Position numbers and translations under genes: made by a program. Shown here one piece after another: positions 17,717-25,543 of a DNA stretch of 64,000 nucleotides. How positions within the stretch are numbered: the first letter of the stretch is position 1; every line of letters begins with the position of its first letter. Location: positions 992,001-1,056,000 of the forward strand of contig OW818641.1 in NCBI GenBank assembly GCA_942492925.1, written 5' to 3'. The DNA is from QZKY01 sp942492925. Lineage in GTDB: Bacteria > Pseudomonadota > Gammaproteobacteria > Burkholderiales > Burkholderiaceae_D. The notes beneath the pieces are model-generated. The model was given only the letters and a program-made list of their open reading frames with translations. It did not search any database and was not told where the DNA came from.

Positions 17717-19057
17717 ATGAAACCGGTTATCGCCCTCGTGGGGCGCCCTAATGTTGGCAAATCCACCTTGTTCAATCGCTTGACGCGTTCACGCGATGCC
17801 CTGGTGGCGGACTTGCCCGGACTGACGCGCGATCGCCATTATGGCGAAGGGCGCATTGGCGCGCGCCCCTTCCTTGTGATTGACACCGGTGGATTCGAGC
17901 CCGTTGCCAAGACGGGCATCATGCATGAAATGGCCAAGCAGACGAAGCAGGCCGTGGTCGAGGCGGATGTCGTGATCTTCTTGGTCGATGGTCGCCAAGG
18001 TATGACCCCGCACGACAAAACCATCACCGAATTCTTGCGAAAGTCCGGACGCCAAGTGATGTTGGTGGTGAACAAGGCGGAAGGCATGAAGTATTCTGCC
18101 GTGACAGCGGATTTCTTCGAGCTGGGCTTGGGCGATCCGATGATCATTTCTTCGGCGCACGGCGACGGTGTGCACGAAATGCTGGATGACGCGCTGGATA
18201 TGGTTGAGGCGCAAGGCAAGCCTGTCGAAGAAGAAGCCGCGTCTCAGCAAAAAGGTATCAAGATCGCGATTGTTGGGCGGCCGAATGTCGGCAAATCCAC
18301 GCTGGTGAATTCTTTGCTGGGTGAAGAGCGCGTGATCGCGTTCGACATGCCGGGGACCACGCGTGATGCCATCGAGATTCCATTCGAGCGTGATGGCAAG
18401 GACTATACGCTGATTGATACCGCCGGCATTCGTCGTCGCGGCAAAGTGTTTGAAGCGATCGAAAAATTCTCCGTCGTCAAAACCCTGCAATCGATTTCGG
18501 AAGCGAACGTGGTGATTCTCTTGCTGGACGCGCGCCAGGACATTTCCGAACAGGATGCGCACATTGCCGGGTTTATTCTGGAAAGCGGGCGGGCGCTGGT
18601 GGTGGCGGTCAACAAATGGGATGGGTTGACTGCGGACAAGCGCGATGAAATTCGCAGCGATCTGGAACGCAAATTGCATTTTCTGACGTTTGCCAAATTT
18701 CACTTTATTTCGGCGTTGAAATCCACCGGCATTGGCCCGCTAATGAAGTCTGTGAATGCTGCGTATGCCGCAGCGATGGCCAAGCTGCCAACGCCAAAAT
18801 TGACGCGCGCGCTGGAAGAAGCCGTGGAACATCAACAACCGCGTCGAAAAGGGCCGGTACGTCCGAAGATGCGCTATGCGCATCAAGGCGGACAAAATCC
18901 CCCCATCATTGTCATTCACGGCAATGCGCTGGACGCCATCAGTGATTCGTATAAACGTTATCTGGAAAAACATTTCCGTGATACTTTTTCGCTCACGGGT
19001 ACACCGCTTCGCATTGAATTCCGAACAGGAAAAAATCCTTTCGATCGAGAAAAATAA
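17717..19057 (+). CDS. der: Ribosome assembly GTPase Der
   Basis: 446 residues with two tandem G domains: first GRPNVGKSTLFNRL with DTGG and NKAE, second GRPNVGKSTLVNSL with DTAG and NKWD, then the KH-like C-terminal domain. The double-GTPase layout is unique to Der/EngA, needed for 50S subunit maturation. Gene order bamB-der-hfq is conserved in this group. Confidence 0.97.
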   Translation: MKPVIALVGRPNVGKSTLFNRLTRSRDALVADLPGLTRDRHYGEGRIGARPFLVIDTGGFEPVAKTGIMHEMAKQTKQAVVEADVVIFLVDGRQGMTPHDKTITEFLRKSGRQVMLVVNKAEGMKYSAVTADFFELGLGDPMIISSAHGDGVHEMLDDALDMVEAQGKPVEEEAASQQKGIKIAIVGRPNVGKSTLVNSLLGEERVIAFDMPGTTRDAIEIPFERDGKDYTLIDTAGIRRRGKVFEAIEKFSVVKTLQSISEANVVILLLDARQDISEQDAHIAGFILESGRALVVAVNKWDGLTADKRDEIRSDLERKLHFLTFAKFHFISALKSTGIGPLMKSVNAAYAAAMAKLPTPKLTRALEEAVEHQQPRRKGPVRPKMRYAHQGGQNPPIIVIHGNALDAISDSYKRYLEKHFRDTFSLTGTPLRIEFRTGKNPFDREK

Positions 19058-19205
19058 CGAAATGTAAGCTTGTGTAAAGGTTTGGTTTACATCAATCACG
19101 AAACACAATATTTGTATACAATGCCCGTGTGGATACCGGAAGGTTTCCTGAGACAAAGTATCCTCAGTTCGCCAAACAATAACTATATTTAAAAATGGAG
19201 CTGAT

Positions 19206-19448
19206 ATGAGCAACAACAAATCGCAAACCCTCCAGGACCCCTTCCTGAATTTGCTGCGCAAAGAGCACATTCCCGTATCGATTTATCTCGTCAACGGGAT
19301 CAAGCTGCAAGGTCAGATCGATTCGTTTGATCAATATGTCGTGCTTTTGCGCAATACCGTCACGCAAATGGTTTACAAACACGCAATTTCCACGGTCGTT
19401 CCCAGTCGCCCAGTCAATCTCAATGCTGAAACGCCCGCTGAGTCATGA
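19206..19448 (+). CDS. hfq: RNA chaperone Hfq
   Basis: 80 residues. Sm1 motif (LQDPFLNLLRKEHIPVSIYLVNGIKLQGQIDSFD region) and Sm2 motif (VYKHAISTVVPSR) are complete, with the distal-face and proximal-face residues Q8-like, Y/F and H57-like. The C-terminal tail is short, as is usual in beta-proteobacteria. The 148-base gap before it holds an AT-rich TTTGTATACAAT block at 19111-19122 that could serve as part of a promoter, but no well-spaced -35 was found. Confidence 0.97.
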   Translation: MSNNKSQTLQDPFLNLLRKEHIPVSIYLVNGIKLQGQIDSFDQYVVLLRNTVTQMVYKHAISTVVPSRPVNLNAETPAES

Positions 19449-19474
19449 TCGTTTTTTCGTCACGTTGATGTGAC

Positions 19475-20617
19475 ATGAGAGCGGCTCTGGTTGGTGTGGA
19501 CTTTGGCAAAGGTGACTTTGCCGACAGTCTCGAAGAATTATCCTTGCTGACGCAATCGGCTGGCGCTGAACCTGTTGTGACAATAACAGGCAAGCGCGCC
19601 AGTCCGGACGCGGCTTTATTCGTCGGTTCGGGCAAGGCCGATGAAATTGCGCAAGCGATTGCCGAGCAAAACCTCGATCTGGTTATCTTCAATCACGCGC
19701 TTTCTCCGGCGCAGCAGCGCAATCTGGAGCGTCGTCTCAATGTTAATGTGGTCGATCGGACCAGTCTGATTCTCGATATTTTTGCCCAGCGGGCGAAAAG
19801 CCACGAGGGCAAAGTGCAAGTCGAACTGGCGCAGTTGCAGCATCTGGCAACGCGTCTGGTGCGGGGCTGGACCCATCTGGAACGACAAAAAGGCGGGATT
19901 GGCTTGCGCGGTCCCGGCGAAACCCAGTTGGAAACGGACCGCCGTTTGTTGGGCGATCGCGTCAAGGCGTTGCGTCAGCGCCTGGAAAAATTGCGCCGTC
20001 AGCGTGAAACGCAGCGCAAGGCGCGCGGACGTGGTCAGACGTTTTCGGTTTCCCTCGTCGGGTACACGAATGCCGGGAAATCCACCCTGTTCAATGCGCT
20101 CGCCAAAGCGGGTGTCTATGTCGCCGACCAGTTATTTGCTACCCTGGATACCACGTCCCGACGGATTTACCTCGAAGACGTGGGCAATGTGGTGATTTCC
20201 GACACGGTGGGATTTGTGCGGGACTTGCCCCACCAATTGGTGGAAGCCTTTCGCGCCACGCTGGAAGAGACCATTCATGCCGATTTGCTGCTGCATGTTG
20301 TCGATGCGTCCAGTTCGACGCGCATGGAACAAGTCGAGCAAGTGAATCAGGTGTTAAAGGAGATCGGCGCCGATCACATCCCCCAATTACTCGTATGGAA
20401 TAAGATTGACCTAGCGGGTCTGGAACCGGTTTTGGAGTGGGGGGAGTATGATAGAATTACACGCGTTTTTGTCAGCGCCAAGACAGGGGATGGGCTTGGC
20501 TTGTTGCGCGAAGCAATAACCGAATTTGCAAAAAATTCCAGTAAAAAAATGCGTGCGACCGAGGTCAGCCATCCGGATGGGCAGGAGGGGACCGAAAGTG
20601 GCTTGCTCCCCCGATAA
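19475..20617 (+). CDS. hflX: Ribosome-rescue GTPase HflX
   Basis: 380 residues. The N-terminal HflX domain (VGSGKADEIAQAIAEQNLDLVIF, NPALSPAQQRNLE-like FNHALSPAQQRNLERRL) and a helical linker (GGIGLRGPGETQLETDRR) precede the G domain with GYTNAGKSTLFNAL, DTVGFVRDLP and NKID. HflX splits stalled or heat-damaged 70S ribosomes. It begins 26 bases after hfq and is probably co-transcribed, as in E. coli. Confidence 0.95.
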   Translation: MRAALVGVDFGKGDFADSLEELSLLTQSAGAEPVVTITGKRASPDAALFVGSGKADEIAQAIAEQNLDLVIFNHALSPAQQRNLERRLNVNVVDRTSLILDIFAQRAKSHEGKVQVELAQLQHLATRLVRGWTHLERQKGGIGLRGPGETQLETDRRLLGDRVKALRQRLEKLRRQRETQRKARGRGQTFSVSLVGYTNAGKSTLFNALAKAGVYVADQLFATLDTTSRRIYLEDVGNVVISDTVGFVRDLPHQLVEAFRATLEETIHADLLLHVVDASSSTRMEQVEQVNQVLKEIGADHIPQLLVWNKIDLAGLEPVLEWGEYDRITRVFVSAKTGDGLGLLREAITEFAKNSSKKMRATEVSHPDGQEGTESGLLPR

Positions 20618-20642
20618 AAAAGACTAAAGTCAGAATATCAGC

Positions 20643-21977
20643 ATGTCTCGAGCCTTGCTAAATAAAATCGGCGCCACATTGTCGGATCTTTGGGGGCGCG
20701 GTACCGATAGCGAAGAGGAAGAACGCAGCTATCGCGAAAAGAAACCGCCGGAACTGGACAAGCTTTGGCTGCGATTCAATGAACGCTTGAATCGACTCTT
20801 TGGCAGAAAAGGCGGCGGTGGGCAGAATCCGAATGCGTCCACCCAGGGCATGGGGATTGCCATCGTCATCCTGATCATCATCTGTGTAGCGGTCTGGCTG
20901 GTGAGCGGACTGGTTGTTATCGCGGAAGGCCGCGTGGGCTTGGTAACGACTTTCGGGAAATACACCGAAACCAAGCAACCGGGCCTAAGCTGGCGTTGGC
21001 CTTACCCGATCCAGAGTGTCGAAGTGGTCAATTTGCTAGAGGTACGCAAAGTCGAAATCGGCTATCGGGCCAGCGAAAAGAACAAGCAACTCAAAGAATC
21101 GCTGATGCCGACCAGCGACGGCAATATTGTCGATCTCCAGGTCGCCGTGCAATATCGCTTGAAGAGCGGGCAGGACTTCGCTTACAACAATACTGAGCCG
21201 GAAGAAATGGTCAAGCAGGTCGCCGAAAGTGCGATCCGCGAAGTCGTGGGTAAGAATAAGACGGATTATGTGCTGTACGAAGGGCGTGACAAGATTGCCG
21301 CCGAAGTGAGCCAGACGCTGCAAAGCGTCCTGGATCGTTATTCTGCCGGTATTCTGGTGACGAGTGTCAGCGTGCAGGGTGCTGGTGCGCCGGAGCAGGT
21401 GCATGCTGCGGCCGATGACGCTCAGAAGGCTGAGCAAGATCGCAAGCGCATGGAAAGCGAGGCCAAGGCGTATGCGGACGATGTGGTTCCCAAAGCCAAG
21501 GGTGTGGCATCGCGTCTGATCCAGGATGCGGAAGCCTACCGCGCCAAGGTGATCGCGCATGCCGAAGGCGACACGGCGCGTTTCAAGCAGATTTTGGCCG
21601 AATACCAGAAAGCACCGACAGTCACGCGCGACCGCATGTACATCGAAACCATGCAACACATTTTCACCAAAACGACAAAGATTATGGTGGATTCCAAGAA
21701 CGGCAAGAACATGATGTATCTGCCGATCGACAAACTGATGTCGCAAGTCCAGACCGCTGATCCGGCGAAGGCCAATGCCAACCCAAATGCCAATGCCGCT
21801 CCCGCAGCAAACGGAACGGCACCTGCTGGCGCTGCGCCTGCCGCTGCAACCGGAAAGGCCTCTGTGCCGGGATTGGTCAATCCCACCACGCCAGCATCGG
21901 CTGCGGAATCGGCTGCCAGCAAATCATTGGTTCCATCGACGCGCGAGCGTGATTCGCGCAATCGGGAGACGCGGTAA
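20643..21977 (+). CDS. hflK: FtsH regulator HflK
   Basis: 444 residues. A Gly/charged N-terminus, one membrane helix (~77-98, MGIAIVILIIICVAVWLVSGL) and an SPFH/band 7 domain (VIAEGRVGLVTTFGKYTETKQPGLSWRWPYPIQ...) identify HflK. With HflC it forms the large periplasmic cage around FtsH. The C-terminal ~70 residues form an Ala/Pro/Asn-rich low-complexity tail (ANANPNANAAPAANG), longer than the E. coli protein. The stop codon shares one base with the hflC start. Confidence 0.95.
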   Translation: MSRALLNKIGATLSDLWGRGTDSEEEERSYREKKPPELDKLWLRFNERLNRLFGRKGGGGQNPNASTQGMGIAIVILIIICVAVWLVSGLVVIAEGRVGLVTTFGKYTETKQPGLSWRWPYPIQSVEVVNLLEVRKVEIGYRASEKNKQLKESLMPTSDGNIVDLQVAVQYRLKSGQDFAYNNTEPEEMVKQVAESAIREVVGKNKTDYVLYEGRDKIAAEVSQTLQSVLDRYSAGILVTSVSVQGAGAPEQVHAAADDAQKAEQDRKRMESEAKAYADDVVPKAKGVASRLIQDAEAYRAKVIAHAEGDTARFKQILAEYQKAPTVTRDRMYIETMQHIFTKTTKIMVDSKNGKNMMYLPIDKLMSQVQTADPAKANANPNANAAPAANGTAPAGAAPAAATGKASVPGLVNPTTPASAAESAASKSLVPSTRERDSRNRETR

Positions 21978-22852
21978 TGAGAAAATTTCTTCTTCTGCTT
22001 CTCATCGCGCTATTCCTGTATCCGTTCGTTTCGACCATTGGTTTTGTTGTCGATCAACGGCAGTATGCGATTGTATTTGCCACGGGTGAAATCAAGCAGG
22101 TGATCACCGAACCCGGCATGTATTACAAAAACCCCACGCCACTGGAAAACGTTATTCTTCTCGATAAACGGACGCTGACGGCAGAAATGCCCGAACCGGA
22201 AAAAATGGCGACGTCCGAAAAGAAGATTGTATTGGTCGATTCTTTCGTCAAGTGGCGCATCGCCGACCCGCGTCTTTTCTACGTCACATTTAGTGGCAGC
22301 GTGCAGCAGGGACAGGACAAGATGCTGCAAATGGTGAAAGCGGCGCTCAACGATGAAATCAAGAATTACACGACGGCTGAGTTGGTGAGCGGCGATCGCA
22401 GTGAGTTGATGGCGGATATCCAGGAGACCATGGCGAAGGAGGCCAAGGCACTGGGCATCAGCATTGTTGATGTGCGTCTTAAGCGCGTGGATTACCTGGA
22501 CAACGCCCCTGTTTTCGAGCAAATGAAAGCGGAGCGAACCCATCTGGCCAACGAGACGCGTTCAAATGGTGTGGCCGAAGCGGAGCGCATCCGAGCGGAC
22601 GCCGACAAGCGACAAACGATTATCATTGCCGAAGCGCATCGCAACGCCCAGCGGATACGCGGTGAAGGCGATGCCAAGGCTTCTCGATTGTATGCGCAGG
22701 CTTTCGGCAAGAATCCGGAATTTGCCAAGTTTTATCGCACGCTCGAAGCGTATCGTGCTACTTTTAACAGCCGCAGCGACGTGATGGTCGTTGACCCGTC
22801 CTCCGAGTTCTTCAAGTACATGAGGAACCCCAGGGCATCTGGCGCCAAATAA
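21977..22852 (+). CDS. hflC: FtsH regulator HflC
   Basis: 291 residues. An N-terminal membrane helix (FLLLLLIALFLYPFVSTIGFVV) is followed by the SPFH domain (VDQRQYAIVFATGEIKQVI) and a coiled-coil part ending FFKYMRNP, typical of HflC. Its start overlaps the hflK stop (TAATG), so translation is coupled. Confidence 0.95.
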   Translation: MRKFLLLLLIALFLYPFVSTIGFVVDQRQYAIVFATGEIKQVITEPGMYYKNPTPLENVILLDKRTLTAEMPEPEKMATSEKKIVLVDSFVKWRIADPRLFYVTFSGSVQQGQDKMLQMVKAALNDEIKNYTTAELVSGDRSELMADIQETMAKEAKALGISIVDVRLKRVDYLDNAPVFEQMKAERTHLANETRSNGVAEAERIRADADKRQTIIIAEAHRNAQRIRGEGDAKASRLYAQAFGKNPEFAKFYRTLEAYRATFNSRSDVMVVDPSSEFFKYMRNPRASGAK

Positions 22853-22860
22853 CAACAGGC

Positions 22861-22940
22861 CGTATTCTGAAAACGTATGGAGAAACCACGTCTGGAATAC
22901 GCCTGCCCGAAAGCGGCTTGAGTCTTGCAGGACTCAAGCC
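22861..22940 (+). promoter_or_regulatory. Two hairpins in the hflC-hisZ gap
   Basis: The 126-base gap holds CGTATTC (22861-22867) paired with GAATACG (22895-22901), then a perfect 10-bp stem GGCTTGAGTC / GACTCAAGCC (22915-22924 with 22931-22940) with the loop TTGCAG. There is no U-tract after either, so a simple terminator is unlikely; a leader structure or 3' stabilising hairpin for hflKC mRNA is possible. Confidence 0.45.
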
Positions 22941-22978
22941 TGATTTCATGAGTCGTAACGGATGGTTCTGAACTGATT

Positions 22979-24133
22979 ATGCAAAACTGGCTTTTACCGG
23001 AGTACATTGCCGACGTCTTGCCTGCGGAAGCGCGCAAGATCGAGGAGTTGCGCCGTGTGATACTCGATAACTTCCGCTTGTACGGTTACGAGTTGATCAT
23101 GCCGCCGATGCTGGAGTATCTTGATTCATTGTTGACGGCCGCTGGCCAAGACACCGATCTGTACACCTTCCGGCTGATCGATCAATTATCAGGTCGCACC
23201 ATGGGTATCCGCGCAGACATGACGACGCAAGTCGCGCGCATCGATGCACATTTGCTGAATCGCACTTCCGTCACACGCCTTTGCTATGCAGGCAGCGTGC
23301 TGCATGCGCGCCCATCTGGCTTGTATGCCACGCGCGAGCCGCTGCAAATCGGCGCAGAAATTTACGGCCATGCCGGATGGGAAGCGGATGCCGAAATTCA
23401 GGAGCTGGCGCGTGCTTCGCTGGAAATGGCGGGCGTGACGGGCGTATCGCTCGATCTCTGTCACGTTGGCGTACTGCGTGCCTTGTTTGAGATTGATCCC
23501 AGCCTCAAAAAACAGGAGGCGATACTTTTCAATCTGCTGGAAACAAAGGATGTGCCTGGTATCACGGCTTTGACACAATCGCGCGATGCTACGATCCGCA
23601 ATGCCTTGCTGGCGCTGCCGAGTTTGTATGGCGACGTGAAAGTGCTGGACGAGGCGCGCAAAGTGCTGCCAAAACTACCAGGCATTACGAAAGCGCTGGA
23701 CGAGTTGCAGGCGCTGGCGGAGCGGGCGAGCGGCGCGACCGTGACAGTCGATCTGGCCGATATGCGCGGCTATCAGTATCACAGCGGCGTGATGTTCGCA
23801 GCCTATGTACCGGGTTTGCCGAATGCGCTCGCACGCGGCGGACGTTACGACCAAGTGGGCGAAGCGTTTGGTCGTGCACGTCCGGCGACAGGTTTTTCAA
23901 TGGACTTGCGTGAACTCGCACAATTGCTGCCGTGCGCGGAGCCCAAGAAAGCGATACGCGCGCCGTGGGGCAATACGCCGGAACTGCGCAAGCGTATTGT
24001 CGAGTTGCGGGCGAGCGGCGAAGTCGTCATTCAGAGCATGCCTGGTCAAGCGGACGAGCAGGACGAGTTTTCGTGGGACCGCGAACTGGTTCAGGACAAG
24101 AACGGCGCCTGGATGCTGAAGAATTTAAATTAA
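22979..24133 (+). CDS. hisZ: ATP phosphoribosyltransferase regulatory subunit HisZ
   Basis: 384 residues with a HisRS-like catalytic core (WLLPEYIADVLPAEARKIEELRR; LYTFRLIDQLSGRTMGIRADMTTQVARIDAH) but no C-terminal anticodon domain, and a degenerate RGGRYDQVGEAFGRARPATGFS segment. That is the pattern of HisZ, which activates the short-form HisG in histidine synthesis. The hflC-hisZ-purA order is typical of Burkholderiales. Confidence 0.93.
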   Translation: MQNWLLPEYIADVLPAEARKIEELRRVILDNFRLYGYELIMPPMLEYLDSLLTAAGQDTDLYTFRLIDQLSGRTMGIRADMTTQVARIDAHLLNRTSVTRLCYAGSVLHARPSGLYATREPLQIGAEIYGHAGWEADAEIQELARASLEMAGVTGVSLDLCHVGVLRALFEIDPSLKKQEAILFNLLETKDVPGITALTQSRDATIRNALLALPSLYGDVKVLDEARKVLPKLPGITKALDELQALAERASGATVTVDLADMRGYQYHSGVMFAAYVPGLPNALARGGRYDQVGEAFGRARPATGFSMDLRELAQLLPCAEPKKAIRAPWGNTPELRKRIVELRASGEVVIQSMPGQADEQDEFSWDRELVQDKNGAWMLKNLN

Positions 24134-24164
24134 TGAAATAAACCAACCAAGAGCAGAATCATTT

Positions 24165-25463
24165 ATGGCAAAAAATGTCGTGGTAGTGGGCACCCAGTGG
24201 GGTGACGAAGGCAAGGGCAAGATCGTCGATTGGCTCACCGAGCATGCGCAAGGCGTGGTGCGGTTTCAGGGCGGTCATAACGCAGGCCATACCTTGGTCA
24301 TCAAAGGACAGAAAACAGCATTGCAATTGATTCCCTCCGGGATCATGCGTCCGGGTGTCGCCTGCTTCATCGGCAACGGCGTGGTGCTGTCCGTGCCGGA
24401 TCTGCTCAATGAAATTAAGCGCCTCGAAAGCTTTGGTGTCGAAGTCCGTTCGCGGCTGAAAGTGTCGGAAGCTTGCCCGGCGATTTTGCCTTACCACGTG
24501 GCTATTGATCTGGCGCGTGAAGAAGCGCGTGGCGATGCGAAAATCGGCACCACCGGCAAGGGCATTGGCCCGACCTATGAAGATAAGGTGGCTCGTCGCG
24601 CGATTCGCGTGGCCGACATGCTCAACGAAAAACGGCTGACTGAAAAGCTGCGCGAAAATCTCGATTATCACAATCACGTGCTGGTGAATTTCCTCAAGAA
24701 GCCAGCGGTGGATTATCAAAAGACGCTGGACGATGCGTTGAAAGCCGCCGAAGAATTGCGGCCGATGGTGGCAGATGTGTCGAGCGCGCTGTACGACGTT
24801 TTCCAGCATGGCGGCAATCTGCTGTTTGAAGGCGCCCAAGGCAGCATGCTCGACGTGGATCACGGCACGTATCCGTATGTTACGTCCAGCAACTGCGTCG
24901 CGGGCAATGCCGCGGCAGGCTCCGGTGTGGGACCGAATATGCTGCATTACGTGCTGGGCATCACCAAGGCGTACACCACGCGCGTGGGGTCTGGTCCGTT
25001 CCCGTCCGAGCTGCCGCTCGACCAGGGCGTGGGCAAACATTTGTCCAGCGTGGGCATGGAATTTGGCACCGTGACGGGGCGTGCGCGCCGTTGCGGCTGG
25101 TTTGATGCGGCCTTGCTCAAACGTTCGGTGCGCATTAACGGCGTGACGGGCATTTGCCTGACCAAGCTGGACGTGCTGGATGGACTCGACACGATCAAAC
25201 TGTGCACGGGCTACAAGCTCGATGGCCGCACCGTGGATATTTTCCCGGTCGGCGCAGAAGATGCTGCGCGCTGCGAACCGATTTACGAAGAGATGCCGGG
25301 CTGGACAGAACCGACACTGGGCGTGCAATCCTTCGAGGCGCTGCCGGCCAATGCACGCGCTTACATCCGCCGCGTGGAAGAACTCATCGGCGTGCCGATG
25401 GACATGGTGTCCACTGGGCCGGATCGCGAACAGACGCTGGTGCTGCGCCACCCTTTCAAATAA
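24165..25463 (+). CDS. purA: Adenylosuccinate synthetase
   Basis: 432 residues. The GTP-binding start VVVGTQWGDEGKGKIVDWL, the IMP-binding GGHNAGHT and GTTGKGIGPTYEDKVAR segments, and FEGAQGSMLDVDHGTYPYVTSSN are all present. Converts IMP to adenylosuccinate with GTP and aspartate. It ends the plus-strand run; a 10-bp hairpin at about 25477-25499 follows, but without a T tract. Confidence 0.97.
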   Translation: MAKNVVVVGTQWGDEGKGKIVDWLTEHAQGVVRFQGGHNAGHTLVIKGQKTALQLIPSGIMRPGVACFIGNGVVLSVPDLLNEIKRLESFGVEVRSRLKVSEACPAILPYHVAIDLAREEARGDAKIGTTGKGIGPTYEDKVARRAIRVADMLNEKRLTEKLRENLDYHNHVLVNFLKKPAVDYQKTLDDALKAAEELRPMVADVSSALYDVFQHGGNLLFEGAQGSMLDVDHGTYPYVTSSNCVAGNAAAGSGVGPNMLHYVLGITKAYTTRVGSGPFPSELPLDQGVGKHLSSVGMEFGTVTGRARRCGWFDAALLKRSVRINGVTGICLTKLDVLDGLDTIKLCTGYKLDGRTVDIFPVGAEDAARCEPIYEEMPGWTEPTLGVQSFEALPANARAYIRRVEELIGVPMDMVSTGPDREQTLVLRHPFK

Positions 25464-25543
25464 TCCTTGAGTGACGGAGGGAAGCAACGCTTTCCTCCAT
25501 CCTCAATCCATGATCTGGCGTGCGCAGCCTCGAAGCGATCACG

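Noticed and set aside
19086..19122. Promoter before hfq (TTTACA and TATACA/TACAAT)
   Set aside because: The spacing of 23-25 bases is too long for sigma-70; kept only as a possible AT-rich element.
25477..25499. Terminator after purA
   Set aside because: A 10-bp stem is present but no T tract follows, so it cannot be called a Rho-independent terminator.
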